A stretch of DNA of 64,000 nt from Sodalinema lacuna_A (GTDB lineage Bacteria; Cyanobacteriota; Cyanobacteriia; Cyanobacteriales; Geitlerinemataceae): assembly GCA_900149785.2 (NCBI GenBank), contig FSSI02000005.1, positions 1 through 64,000 of the forward strand. The letters are read 5' to 3'. Position 1 is the stretch's first letter. Each line of letters opens with the position of its first letter. This document shows positions 1 through 8,341 of this stretch, in pieces. The position numbers and the translations under genes are program-made. A model generated the notes under the pieces. It saw only the letters and a program-made list of their open reading frames with translations, had not been told where the DNA came from and did not search any database.

Positions 1-395
1 CGATGCTGCAAACTCGGGGGTAGCCATCCTTCTCGACGAGTCCGGTTCAAAAACCGAGCCGGCCGATATCGGGTCTTACGATTGCGCCGGCCACGTCGTA
101 ATTGGCGGCGAGACAGCAAAGCCTCTTTGATTTGTTCTCCCCGGTGTTGAAGCTCAGCCCCAAAGATAATATGATTCCCTTGCTTCAAGGCAATTCCAGT
201 GACTTTAGAGCCTGGGTCTAGTTTGAGTTCGAGGGGTTCAGGATTAGCGTCAACCTCCTTGTTGAGAATAATGGTGAATGGGTAGCGTCGAAATACCGAG
301 GCTTTCCCCGCTTTGAGCAGTGATCGTGCTACCCCTGGCTTGCACGGTGTCAGCGGTTTGCGGTTGGTATCTAAAACGAACACATGGTTAGACAT
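1..395 (-). CDS. iscB: IscB-type RNA-guided nuclease, N-terminal part (runs off left edge)
   Basis: IscB proteins are the transposon-encoded ancestors of Cas9; they use an omega-RNA to cut DNA. The first 131 codons are visible and uninterrupted. The N-terminal PLMP domain (about residues 1-52) starts MSNHVFVLDTNRKPLTPC. The RuvC-I motif LDPGSKVTGIAL follows, with the expected catalytic Asp at residue 60. An arginine-rich bridge helix spans about residues 96-118 (RRQLRRGRRNRKTRYR). The segment FLNRTRREGWLPPS follows as in full IscBs. The HNH and later RuvC motifs would lie left of the window, so it cannot be seen whether the nuclease is intact, or whether it is the HNH-less IsrB. The ATG at 395 is chosen because the family starts MSNxVFVLD. 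No tnpA is in view. Confidence 0.9.
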   Translation of the reverse strand, partial: MSNHVFVLDTNRKPLTPCKPGVARSLLKAGKASVFRRYPFTIILNKEVDANPEPLELKLDPGSKVTGIALKQGNHIIFGAELQHRGEQIKEALLSRRQLRRGRRNRKTRYRPARFLNRTRREGWLPPSLQH

Positions 396-657
396 TGTTG
401 CGTCTCTTCTGATGTCTCGTAACGTTTGCTTCGCTAATGTTCAGAGTCGGTACTTTCCAAATCGCACTGTCTTAACCCCTTAGGACTGTTTAACGATTCG
501 GTTCTAGAGCCTGGAACTAGCACGCATCCCAGGGTAGGAACTTTAACTCTTGCTCTGAACGTAGCCAGTTAAGGCTTAAGCTGGTCAGCTACCTGAAGGG
601 GAGGCACGAAGCCCCCGTGCTTCAGCCGGGGGTGCTGACGTTTGTTAACATACAGTC
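396..657 (-). ncRNA. Putative omega-RNA of the IscB element, including IS end hairpin
   Basis: The roughly 260 bases directly upstream of iscB carry no gene. In OMEGA systems this is where the guide RNA is encoded, with scaffold next to the iscB start and guide at the 5' end reading into flanking DNA. Bases 603-635 form GC-rich nested hairpins (CCCCCG pairing with CCGGGGG, flanked by GCACGAAGC-type sequence) typical of an IS200/IS605 end. The guide would then be the roughly 16-20 bases just right of position 637 read on the minus strand. The exact 5' and 3' ends are inferred. Confidence 0.6.
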
Positions 658-687
658 AAACCCTTGCCCCTTTACCAGTTGAGTCCT

Positions 688-1068
688 ATGAACCCCGACA
701 CCTTGATGCAGTCATTACAAACCAGTTTCCGTGCTACCGTCGGCGCAGCATCGACTGCCCTAGAGAGTTTGCAAGATGCTCAGAAACGCGATGAAAATCT
801 ACAGGCCCTGCAAAATCAGGATTGGGATGCTGTGGTGCAACGCCTAGCGGAAAAAGGAGAAATCACCGAACTCGAAGCACGTCGCTTTGTTGATGAACTC
901 CTCGGAAGCCAATCTCCAGATGGCCCCAGAACTGTCGATGTGACGGGAGAGGCGGAGGAGTCAACCGCTGAACCCGCGACAGAAGAGGAGTTAGAAGCTC
1001 TCTCCGAGATGGTGGCGTCGTTACGTCAGGAGTTGGAACAACTACGAAATTCCCAATCTGACGAATAA
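688..1068 (+). CDS. Conserved cyanobacterial hypothetical protein (phasin-like helical)
   Basis: A 126-residue acidic protein starting MNPDTLMQSLQTSFRATVG. Residues 1-75 look like one long amphipathic helical region ending in ITELEARRFVDELLG. A Glu/Thr-rich linker follows, then a final coiled-coil-like segment (LEALSEMVASLRQELEQL). This recalls small cyanobacterial proteins with a phasin-like fold, but no catalytic motif is visible and I assign no function. An in-frame TTG at 664 would add eight residues; the ATG at 688 is preferred because the conserved sequence begins there. The IscB element end lies only about 50 bases upstream, so the promoter may have been altered by the insertion. Confidence 0.75.
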   Translation: MNPDTLMQSLQTSFRATVGAASTALESLQDAQKRDENLQALQNQDWDAVVQRLAEKGEITELEARRFVDELLGSQSPDGPRTVDVTGEAEESTAEPATEEELEALSEMVASLRQELEQLRNSQSDE

Positions 1069-1133
1069 GGCCTTGGCCGGCAAAACTGACTCAGGACAAC
1101 TCGCCCACGAGACGCCCACGAGACGCCCACGAG

Positions 1134-1175
1134 AACAACGGTGAACTGTTGCGGTTACAGTTCACCGTTGTTTTG
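1134..1175 (+). terminator. Perfect 16-bp hairpin terminator
   Basis: Arms 1134-1149 (AACAACGGTGAACTGT) and 1157-1172 are perfect reverse complements around a 7-base loop, ending in a short T run. It lies 66 bases after the stop of the upstream gene. Just before it (1109-1132) an 11-base unit ACGAGACGCCC is repeated in tandem. Confidence 0.75.
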
Positions 1176-1340
1176 TCTCAAGCGTTGGGTCTCGATGGTG
1201 AAGGATTTCAGCGAAATCGTGATAATTCGTTACCAATTTTGGGAAAAAATTTACAAAACGGTAACAAGGGTTACGACCCGATCGCCTCTGCCTTGTTTAA
1301 ATAGTCGTGGTATCGAGAGAGTGGCCGGGATTCAAACGCT

Positions 1341-1568
1341 CTAGTCGTTTTCCCAGGTCTCAGGGCCAACGAGGTCGCCAATGCGATCGCGCAGGAGGTA
1401 GTCGTGCTTCTCGAGTTCAATTTCGACGGACGTCCAATGGCGCGCCGGAATATGGACACAGAGGGTGTAAATCGGCTGCTGGCGGCTGACGGCTCCCTTC
1501 TGGACTAGATGGCGAGCCTCTTCTTCGATGGTTTCAATACTGTACCGGGTGGTGGTTGTGAAAGTCAT
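1341..1568 (-). CDS. DUF4327 family protein
   Basis: A 75-residue soluble protein with the signature order of this cyanobacterial family: YSIETIEEEARHLVQKGAVS, QPIYTLCVHIPARHW, then ELEKHDYLLRDRIGDLVG and a C-terminal ETWEND. The function is not known. The ATG at 1568 follows an A/T-rich leader and gives the family's normal length. It converges on the gene at 688. The 1569-1912 interval upstream presumably holds its promoter. Confidence 0.85.
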   Translation of the reverse strand: MTFTTTTRYSIETIEEEARHLVQKGAVSRQQPIYTLCVHIPARHWTSVEIELEKHDYLLRDRIGDLVGPETWEND

Positions 1569-1912
1569 AATATATCCCTGTGATAAACGCGTGAGCTGAA
1601 CTGTAGAAACTGTAAACAGGATTTAGAGCGAGTTAAGTCTTGTCAATTGTCACTCGGTTAAATCTAAGCTTGATTGGGAGTCTGCTAACGGGATCGGGAC
1701 AAATGATCGAGGAAGCTGTAACCTTCTATACAAACATTTGACCGTCCTTGAGGTATGGACACCTCAATTATACTCAAGTTTAATGAATTTTCATGAAGTT
1801 GGTCATCGTCCTCGGGACGGAAACATCCCGTTGCAGGTCGGAGTGGTCGTTCTCAACGCCATCCTAACAAATCCGAACCCAGGGAGAGTGTGATGTCCAA
1901 AACTGCCAAATT
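1569..1912. other. Gene-free interval upstream of the DUF4327 gene
   Basis: There is no convincing reading frame here. Bases 1748-1767 form a small hairpin (TTGAGGT, 6-base loop, ACCTCAA). A second weak stem is at 1815-1832. The GH3 gene ends at the right border on the minus strand, so either hairpin could serve as its 3' end, but neither has a clear T run in that direction. Confidence 0.4.
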
Positions 1913-3505
1913 TCAGGCCAGGGGGGTCAAGGATGACCAATCTAGCCGTAAATCCGGGAATAACTGATTAAGGGCGATCGCTTGGGCTGCGGCCATTTGT
2001 CCAAAGGAAAACGCATAAGGGACAGATGTAGGGATCTGGCGCAAGAATCGTTTGAGACTATATGGACTACCATAAATGGCGATCGCCCGGATATCGCCAT
2101 CTCTTAATAATTTGTTAAGCCATTCTTCACTCAGTTGAGCCAAAGCGAGGCTACTTCCAAAGGGATTCCCACGAATAAAAACTTGCACGATTGTCGGCCG
2201 GGAAATGATCGCCGAACTCGGGGATCGATCGCCGTTGAGATCGAGCAGATAGGGCTGATATCCCTGCTGTTTCGGCAGAGCGATGGCGGGGGAGTGGTGA
2301 TCCAGATGTCGGCTGCGTAATAGATCATCGACGATGACGAGATTATAGCCCGACTCGACGGCGGCCACGGAGCCAGGGCGAGCGGTTCCCGAGGCCCGTA
2401 GGATGCGATCGCCAAGCTGTTTAGCGTCATCAGATGCCACCTGGGCTAAATCCGCCAGGGGAGAGCGGTTTGAGGGGGTGATTTTGGCCTTGGCCTGGGC
2501 AATCCGTTGCACCGAAGCCAGGATGCGATCGCGGCTAATTCGCCCCGACTCCACCGCCTGACACACCGCCTCAATCCCACCGGGGAGATCCTCGGGCATC
2601 AAAACAATATCATTGCCCGCCTCAACCGCTAACACCGCCGCCTCACGGGCATCATACTGGTTGGCGATCGCCCCCATCACCAAAGCATCGGTCACCACCA
2701 AGCCATTAAAGCCCAATGCACCCCGTAGCTGCGCCTCTAACACCCGAGGCGAGAGGGTCACGGGGGCCTGTTCATCCCAGAGGGGAACTTGCACGTGAGC
2801 CGTCATGATAGCGTCTATGCCAGCGGCGATCGCCCCGCGAAAGGGCAACAATTCCACCGCCTCCAACCGCTGGGCATCATGAGGGAGTTGGGGTAATTGC
2901 CAATGAGAATCGACACTGGTATCTCCATGGCCCGGAAAATGCTTGGCGGTGGTCAAAACCGGCTGGGTTTGAGTCCCTTCAATAAACGCCGTTGCCAAGG
3001 CCGTCACAATCTCGGGATTGTCACTAAACGATCGCACATTAATCACCGGATTATCGGGATTATTATTAACATCCACCACCGGGGCTAAAATCCAATTTAA
3101 TCCCGCTGCAACGGCTTCTGACGCCAACCATTGCCCCATCTCGCGGGCCAACTGTTGGGCCTGGGGCAACTCCTGGCGGGCCATTTCCCCTAAGGCCATC
3201 GGCGGTGGAAACCAGGTGGCCCCAGCAAAGCGTTGCCCCACCCCTTCCTCAATATCGGCACAGAGTAACAGGGGAATCTCGGCCCATTCTTGCAGTTGTT
3301 GGGTTCGCAGCCGCAACTCGCTGACGCTGCCATCAATCAGTAAGACGCCACCAATCCCCCAATCCTGAAGCCAATGGCGTAGGCGATCGCGATCGGGTTC
3401 CCAGGCCCGATAGCGAATTTGTGAGTCAAACAGATGCCCCGAGGCCCGAACGACAAACATTTGGGCGACAAGACGACGTAGAGATAGGTCCGAGGGATTA
3501 AACAT
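1913..3505 (-). CDS. nagZ: Glycoside hydrolase family 3, beta-N-acetylhexosaminidase-like
   Basis: It probably removes N-acetylglucosamine from peptidoglycan muropeptides or related glycans. The N-terminal TIM barrel (about residues 1-340) carries the NagZ signature AKHFPGHGDTSVDSHWQLP, including the His of the acid/base loop, and the nucleophile region GLVVTDALVMGAI. A C-terminal domain of about 180 residues follows, making it longer (530) than minimal proteobacterial NagZ (about 340) and similar to two-domain Gram-positive and cyanobacterial forms. There is no signal peptide, which suggests the cytoplasm. The ATG at 3505 gives the family start (LSLRRLVAQMFVVRASG). It stands alone on the minus strand. 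Confidence 0.88.
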   Translation of the reverse strand: MFNPSDLSLRRLVAQMFVVRASGHLFDSQIRYRAWEPDRDRLRHWLQDWGIGGVLLIDGSVSELRLRTQQLQEWAEIPLLLCADIEEGVGQRFAGATWFPPPMALGEMARQELPQAQQLAREMGQWLASEAVAAGLNWILAPVVDVNNNPDNPVINVRSFSDNPEIVTALATAFIEGTQTQPVLTTAKHFPGHGDTSVDSHWQLPQLPHDAQRLEAVELLPFRGAIAAGIDAIMTAHVQVPLWDEQAPVTLSPRVLEAQLRGALGFNGLVVTDALVMGAIANQYDAREAAVLAVEAGNDIVLMPEDLPGGIEAVCQAVESGRISRDRILASVQRIAQAKAKITPSNRSPLADLAQVASDDAKQLGDRILRASGTARPGSVAAVESGYNLVIVDDLLRSRHLDHHSPAIALPKQQGYQPYLLDLNGDRSPSSAIISRPTIVQVFIRGNPFGSSLALAQLSEEWLNKLLRDGDIRAIAIYGSPYSLKRFLRQIPTSVPYAFSFGQMAAAQAIALNQLFPDLRLDWSSLTPLA

Positions 3506-3844
3506 TAAGAATGGAGGCTAAACAATCGAAAAAAAGGGTTTCCTGGGTTCAGGGTAATCAGAACAATTTATGACAGATTACATCCATTGCTGTAGGGGCG
3601 AAAAATCCCCTCCTGGGAGGGGTTAGGGGTGGGTTCCCCTACAATTTGGTGTCCGAGGCAACACATCACACCATCTATCCTGAAGACCTAGAGAAAATTG
3701 ACTCGTTTCTAATGACATCCGGATGGTGTAAACCGTGATTGTTTTTTCCTATCCATGGGGTTTGCAACTGCCATTTGCAGAGCGTACATTGTCATTCACG
3801 GGTCAAACGCCCCCTCAATTGCTATCTATAGATCGGTTAGGCTC
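3506..3844. other. Gene-free interval between GH3 and moeA genes
   Basis: It holds the promoter side of the GH3 gene and a dispersed palindromic repeat at 3592-3642. The remainder (3643-3844) shows no coding pattern I trust. Confidence 0.4.
3592..3642. repeat. Dispersed GTAGGGGCG palindromic repeat, expanded copy
   Basis: It begins GTAGGGGCGAAAAAT and ends TTCCCCTAC followed by AATTTGG, like the 28-bp palindromes at 12673 and 25498. Here the centre is expanded by an extra inverted repeat (CCCCTCC / GGAGGGG). Confidence 0.7.
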
Positions 3845-5074
3845 TCAAGATTGTAACAGAAGCACCGACAGCCGTTCCCCTGCCGCAATCCCAGGACTTC
3901 CCACCGGAATCACCGCACAGGCATTGGTTTGGGCTAAATTGACCAAATTTCCAGAACTAAAACTTCCCCCAGCACAATTAAAGTGGAACTGTCCGTCGCG
4001 AATCGCCACTTGTCCCCAAATATAGGTTTCTCGGCTGGGGGCGGCGGGTAAGGCTAACTCGGTTGTTGCTTCTATAAATTGAGGGTACCAGCCGTGACTC
4101 AATCCTGAGAGTTTGAGTAAGGCCGGTTGCACAAATCGCCAGGCCGTGACTAAGGCTGAGACTGGATTTCCCGGTAGGCCAAAATACAGCGATCGCAGTT
4201 TCGGAAAACGGGCCATCGTCAAGGGTTTACCGGGCTTAATAGCCACCGATTGCACCTGAATTTCGCCCCCCAAGTCTTGCAAAATCCCCTCAATGTAATC
4301 ATAATCGCCCACAGAAACTCCTCCCGTGGAGATCACCACATCTCCCCATTGCAAGGCTTCACTAATGGTTTGACGCAGGTTTTGTGGCGTATCGGCGACA
4401 ATTCCCAACCGTAGGGCTTCAATATCTAATTGATGCAGAAAAGCCGCTAATGCGTATTGATTAGAATCAACAATTTGTCCAGGTTTGAGAGGCTGATTCG
4501 GGGCGACTAACTCACTCCCCGTCGAGAGAATCGCCACACGGGGTTTGCGAATGACCTTCACCACATTACATTGGGCCGCCGCTAAGACAGCAATTTCCGC
4601 CGCTTGTAGGCGAATCCCTGGATTGAGAAGGGGGGTTCCGGCTTGGTAAAAGCGGCCGCGATGACGGACAAATTCTCCGTAGGCTTTGGGAGGCTGTAAG
4701 ACGTCAACGCGATCGCCCTCTCGTCGTGTCACCTCCTGCATAACAATGGTATCCGCCCCTGGGGGAACCATGGCCCCAGTGAAGATGCGGGCGGCTTGTC
4801 CTGATTTTAGGGTGTTCTGGGGTGGGGTTCCGGCGGCGATATCTTCGATCACCTGTAAACTGACGGGGGTTTCCCCCGAGGCGGCGGCCACATCTTCAAA
4901 GCGAACCGCATAGCCATCCATGGCGGAGTTATCCCAATGGGGAAAGTCTAATTGACTGCGAACGGCGGTGGCCAGAATCCGCCCGGTGGCTTCGGGGAGG
5001 CGAACGCCCTCGCTGTCGGTGAGGGGATGAACCGCGTCAAGTATTAAACGTTCAGCGTCGGCAACAGATAACAT
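3845..5074 (-). CDS. moeA: Molybdopterin molybdenumtransferase
   Basis: MoeA inserts molybdate into adenylylated molybdopterin, the last step of Mo-cofactor synthesis (needed for nitrate reductase, for example). The 409-residue length is normal. Visible motifs are FPHWDNSAMDGYAVR near the N-terminus, IFTGAMVPPGADTIVMQE, the MoCF-biosynthesis segment AILSTGSELV, STGGVSVGDYDYIEGIL with its metal-binding acidic residues, and FGLPGNPVSALVT. The start MLSVADAERLIL is the usual one. No other moa/moe genes are in the window. Confidence 0.95.
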   Translation of the reverse strand: MLSVADAERLILDAVHPLTDSEGVRLPEATGRILATAVRSQLDFPHWDNSAMDGYAVRFEDVAAASGETPVSLQVIEDIAAGTPPQNTLKSGQAARIFTGAMVPPGADTIVMQEVTRREGDRVDVLQPPKAYGEFVRHRGRFYQAGTPLLNPGIRLQAAEIAVLAAAQCNVVKVIRKPRVAILSTGSELVAPNQPLKPGQIVDSNQYALAAFLHQLDIEALRLGIVADTPQNLRQTISEALQWGDVVISTGGVSVGDYDYIEGILQDLGGEIQVQSVAIKPGKPLTMARFPKLRSLYFGLPGNPVSALVTAWRFVQPALLKLSGLSHGWYPQFIEATTELALPAAPSRETYIWGQVAIRDGQFHFNCAGGSFSSGNLVNLAQTNACAVIPVGSPGIAAGERLSVLLLQS

Positions 5075-5118
5075 AAATAGTTAATAGTTAATAGTTAATA
5101 ATGGAGGAGATTTGGGGA

Positions 5119-6426
5119 TTAGGGAAGTTGCGTTTCCCAAATGGCAATTCGTTCTTGGGCAGTCTCGTAGGCGGGGCTAGTTTCAGGCACTAATCGGGCC
5201 GCATCAATGGCAAATTGAATCTGTCCATTGTCCGCCCGCCGTTGGGCTAAATCGAGGATGGCTTGACTCCAACGGGCGATCGCCTCTTGAGCCTCAGTAT
5301 AAAGGGGTTGATTGGGGTCAATCTGTCGGACTTGTTCGATCGCCCGCCAGTAGGATGAGGCTTGTCCGGGGTCAATCTGGGCTTGGGCGTTTTCGAGTAT
5401 TTTTTGGTTTTCACGGGGGTCTAAGGACGATTCTGGTGGGTCTGGGCGCATTTCTGCTATAGGGGTGGACTCCTCAATATCCGGGTCTCCCGGCGAGCCA
5501 AACACCCCTAGCATTAAAAACGAGGCGATCGCCCCCAATAGTCCAATCAATTGCCAGAGACTCCCCGTCTTCGCCGTCGAAGCGGGTTGCGGTTCTGGAG
5601 TGGGTTCTGGAGTGGGTTCTGGAGTGGGTTCTGGGGTGGGTTCTGGAGTGGGTTCAGGAGTGACTTCAGGAGTCGGTTCGGGGATCTCGTTGACAAACAG
5701 CGATCGCCCCTGCTGGGCCGTTGAGGCAATCAGTAGCGGCGTTTGGGGCGGTTGGCGACATTGATCGGCGAGGGGGGGCAACACTTGACGTAACTCCGCC
5801 TCCAGATCCGCCAAGGTGCGATCGCCGTGATACCGTAACGCCCCAATCAACGCCGTCGTAAACAATCCGTTGCGTAAATCCCGAGACTCCCGCGATCGCT
5901 GATCCAACTGACAACTCAACAACGCCGGAATCCCCGCCGACTCAGCCAAACCAACCAACTGCGATCCAATCGCTTGTCCCAACTGGGGGGCTGTGGGGCG
6001 GCGGATATCCAGAAATAGAGTAATATGCTGGCTATCGAGGGCCTGGAGATGCTCAAATACCGATTGGGCCGCAACAGCCGTTTGCGGGAGTCGTTCAGGA
6101 TCACTATCTCGCAACAGAAAATAGTCCTGGCCCTGATGATTGAGGACATACCCACTAAAAAACAGCCACACCAGATCCTCACTCCCCACATGACGAGGAA
6201 GCCACTCACTCAGCAATCGCCCGAACGTCGCCGCCTTCGGTTCCGTCTCAATCCCATCCTCCGTTGGCGGCGATTGTTCCGTTAGCAGGGCCAAATCCTC
6301 GGGCCGCAGCCAACCCGCTTGCAGCAGATGATTCGCCAACCCCTGGGCATCTTGCACGGCAAACCGCAAGGGCTGAAGATAGTCATAATGGTCGAGGCCG
6401 ACAGCAAGCAAAACCAGGTTGCCCAT
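5119..6426 (-). CDS. Caspase-fold (orthocaspase-like) protein lacking the catalytic dyad
   Basis: A p20-like peptidase C14 fold fills residues 1-245 (LLAVGLDHYDYLQPLRFAVQ, then EDLVWLFFSGY and ITLFLDIRRP). Active family members have His in the FFSGHG loop and Cys in LD-x-C. Here the His position is Tyr93 and the Cys position reads Asp140-Ile141-Arg142, so proteolysis is unlikely. A linker of repeated Pro-Thr-Pro-Glu units (250-280) leads to one membrane helix (290-309) and a helical C-terminal domain. The linker is encoded by 12-bp repeats at 5591-5674. Substituted orthocaspases are known in cyanobacteria. The role is unknown; a scaffold or decoy is an inference. Confidence 0.8.
   Translation of the reverse strand: MGNLVLLAVGLDHYDYLQPLRFAVQDAQGLANHLLQAGWLRPEDLALLTEQSPPTEDGIETEPKAATFGRLLSEWLPRHVGSEDLVWLFFSGYVLNHQGQDYFLLRDSDPERLPQTAVAAQSVFEHLQALDSQHITLFLDIRRPTAPQLGQAIGSQLVGLAESAGIPALLSCQLDQRSRESRDLRNGLFTTALIGALRYHGDRTLADLEAELRQVLPPLADQCRQPPQTPLLIASTAQQGRSLFVNEIPEPTPEVTPEPTPEPTPEPTPEPTPEPTPEPQPASTAKTGSLWQLIGLLGAIASFLMLGVFGSPGDPDIEESTPIAEMRPDPPESSLDPRENQKILENAQAQIDPGQASSYWRAIEQVRQIDPNQPLYTEAQEAIARWSQAILDLAQRRADNGQIQFAIDAARLVPETSPAYETAQERIAIWETQLP
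5591..5674. repeat. Seven 12-bp tandem repeats coding for a Pro/Thr/Glu linker
   Basis: The unit GGTTCTGGAGTG is repeated at 5591, 5603, 5615, 5627, 5639, 5651 and 5663; the last two copies are degenerate. It lies in the caspase-like gene and encodes EPTP units on the minus strand. Confidence 0.9.
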
Positions 6427-6511
6427 AAGAGAATGTGCGAGATAGGGTGAGTGATAAAATCGGGGCGGGCCAATCCCCGAGCATGAGCCGAATTGAGCTT
6501 AACGTTGCGCC

Positions 6512-7549
6512 TTAACGTTGGGCTTGATAGCCGTTGAGGATTTCAGAACGGAACACTTGGCGAATCGGCGGCGAGAGATAACGACGTTGTAGGCCTTGCC
6601 AACGCAACCAGTTCTGATAGCGTGTCTCACGAAGCTGTTGGGCCAACTCCGGGGCGACTTTCGCAAAATCTTTGTTCAACGCCTCACTGAGAAATTCTCC
6701 CATAACATAGCTATCTTGCAGATGTCCCAAGATTTCTTGTAACTCCTTCATATCGGCCAAATAGGCTTGATAGGTGGGACTATAGAGATCGCCGAAGATT
6801 GTCATCAGATAGCGAACACGCTTGGTTTGCTTACGCAATTCATGGAGATCCTTACCCTGTTGCAGCAGTAACTCATCCACCGCCTCACGGCTGATTTGGG
6901 AAGATGTCTCAGAAGATGTTTCGGGAGATGTCTCAGAAGATGTCTCAGAAGATGTCTCAGGAGATGTCTCAGCCGATGTCTCAAGGAATGTCTCAGGCGA
7001 TAACCCCACCCACCAACCGGGTTCGAGGAGGAGACGACTCACACTCGGGAGTAAGACATCCGCCAAAACCGATTGAATCGGTAGGGTGGCGTAGGGACTG
7101 TATTGAGGATGTTGTAACCATTCCTGAATCGCCCCTTTGAACTTGTTGTACGACTTACCCAGGAGTAACGCTTCGGCATCCTTGCGGGCCGTTTTGCGAC
7201 GTTTGGCGAGGGTTTTCAGGGCCGGTTGCAGGCGATCGCGTTCCTTTTTGGGACAATTGGGCAAGAGATCCTCGTCTAGCAAGGCCTGCATCACATCAAT
7301 ATCCCGCAACACCCCTAGGGTGCGGGCCATCTTGCCAATTTTGGAATTTTGGGCGGGTTTCGGGAGAATCACCGCAGCGGCGAACCCGACGGTGTCACTG
7401 CGTAAACGTCGCATTCCCACCCGCATCTGATGGAGGGCCTCAGGATCGCCATCGCCCAACACCTCCTCCTCATACTTGAGGATATGCTTAACATGAGTCT
7501 TGATGGCACTGTGGGCGCGATCGCCAAAACTGGGAATTGAGGAAGTCAT
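6512..7549 (-). CDS. CHAD domain protein with repeat insertion
   Basis: CHAD domains are basic, helical, phosphate-rich-ligand binding domains associated with polyphosphate. The first half (residues 15-170) contains the conserved ALHQMRVGMRRLRSD and a series of basic helices. The second half resumes at LHELRKQTKRVRYLMTIFGD, the second conserved basic helix. Between them residues 186-220 are an insertion of ETSS/ETSP units, encoded by 12-bp repeats at 6903-6995. The ATG at 7549 gives a typical N-terminus. It diverges from the HAD gene at 7682. A cofactor or polyP-granule role is inferred from the family only. Confidence 0.88.
   Translation of the reverse strand: MTSSIPSFGDRAHSAIKTHVKHILKYEEEVLGDGDPEALHQMRVGMRRLRSDTVGFAAAVILPKPAQNSKIGKMARTLGVLRDIDVMQALLDEDLLPNCPKKERDRLQPALKTLAKRRKTARKDAEALLLGKSYNKFKGAIQEWLQHPQYSPYATLPIQSVLADVLLPSVSRLLLEPGWWVGLSPETFLETSAETSPETSSETSSETSPETSSETSSQISREAVDELLLQQGKDLHELRKQTKRVRYLMTIFGDLYSPTYQAYLADMKELQEILGHLQDSYVMGEFLSEALNKDFAKVAPELAQQLRETRYQNWLRWQGLQRRYLSPPIRQVFRSEILNGYQAQR
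6903..6995. repeat. 12-bp tandem repeats inside the CHAD gene
   Basis: About eight copies of GATGTCTCAGAA and variants lie in phase with the reading frame. They encode a Ser/Thr/Glu-rich stretch between the two CHAD halves. Confidence 0.9.
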
Positions 7550-7681
7550 TATCGATTCAGTGTTAATTCAGTATTGATTCAGGGTTTACGGGGACGCCAA
7601 TCCCAGAGAGGCTGACGGCTGGGTCGAAGTTTGCAAAAATGGGACAGCAACTATTTTAAGGATGAGGGAAACCTAACATTT

Positions 7682-8341
7682 GTGCTAAACGCGATTCTGT
7701 TCGATCTCGATGGAACCCTTGTTAATACTGATATTTTGCATTTTGCCATTTGGCAAGAACTTCTCAGAGAACAGGGGATGACCATCGATCGCGCCTTCTA
7801 TAACGAGTATATGGTGGGACATCGCAACGAGGCGATCGTCCGCGACGTTTTAGGTCATTTGCCCCAGGAAGCCGGGATGAAGCTGGCGCACCGCAAAGAA
7901 GCCCTATTTCGGGAACGAGGGGGTCAGATGACGCGATTAGAGGGCTTAGACGAGCTTTTGAGTTGGCGATCACACCACCATATAGCCACCGCCGTCGTCA
8001 CCAACGCCCCTCGGGACAACGCCGAGATGATGTTAGCCGCCCTCGACTTAGGCCATAGCTTTGATACCGTCGTCATCAGCGAAGAATTGCCCCAAGGAAA
8101 ACCCCATCCACTCCCCTACCAAACCGCGTTAGAACGCTTATCTGTTCCGGCTGAGACGGCGATCGCCTTTGAAGATACCCCCCTCGGGATTCGCAGTGCC
8201 GTTGGGGCCGGTGTCGTCACCATCGGCATGGCCACCACTCACTCCCCCGACGTATTACAAGACGCGGGGGCCAAGTTTGCCATTGCTGACTTCCGCCGTG
8301 AGAAACTGTGGCAATGGTTAGAGGCGAGAGTTACGTCATGA
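7682..8341 (+). CDS. HAD-superfamily phosphatase / beta-phosphoglucomutase-like
   Basis: The HAD core motifs are all visible: FDLDGTLVNTD (nucleophile and acid/base Asp), VVTNAP (motif II Thr), GKPHPLPYQTAL (motif III Lys) and FEDTPLGIRSAVGAG (motif IV acidic pair). The cap after motif I places it with subfamily I phosphatases and beta-phosphoglucomutases; the substrate is unknown. I start at GTG 7682, directly before LNAILFDLDG and with GATGAGGG upstream; a TTG at 7631 would add 17 unconserved residues. Its stop overlaps the cbiB start by four bases (ATGA), so the two are translationally coupled. Confidence 0.85.
   Translation: MLNAILFDLDGTLVNTDILHFAIWQELLREQGMTIDRAFYNEYMVGHRNEAIVRDVLGHLPQEAGMKLAHRKEALFRERGGQMTRLEGLDELLSWRSHHHIATAVVTNAPRDNAEMMLAALDLGHSFDTVVISEELPQGKPHPLPYQTALERLSVPAETAIAFEDTPLGIRSAVGAGVVTIGMATTHSPDVLQDAGAKFAIADFRREKLWQWLEARVTS

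Noticed and set aside
1141..1344. 67-codon plus-strand frame after the first gene
   Set aside because: Its beginning lies in the terminator hairpin and it lacks coding character; it overlaps the DUF4327 gene.
7550..7681. Cobalamin riboswitch before the HAD-cbiB-cobD genes
   Set aside because: The interval is 132 bases, too short for the aptamer, and no conserved B12-box pattern is visible.
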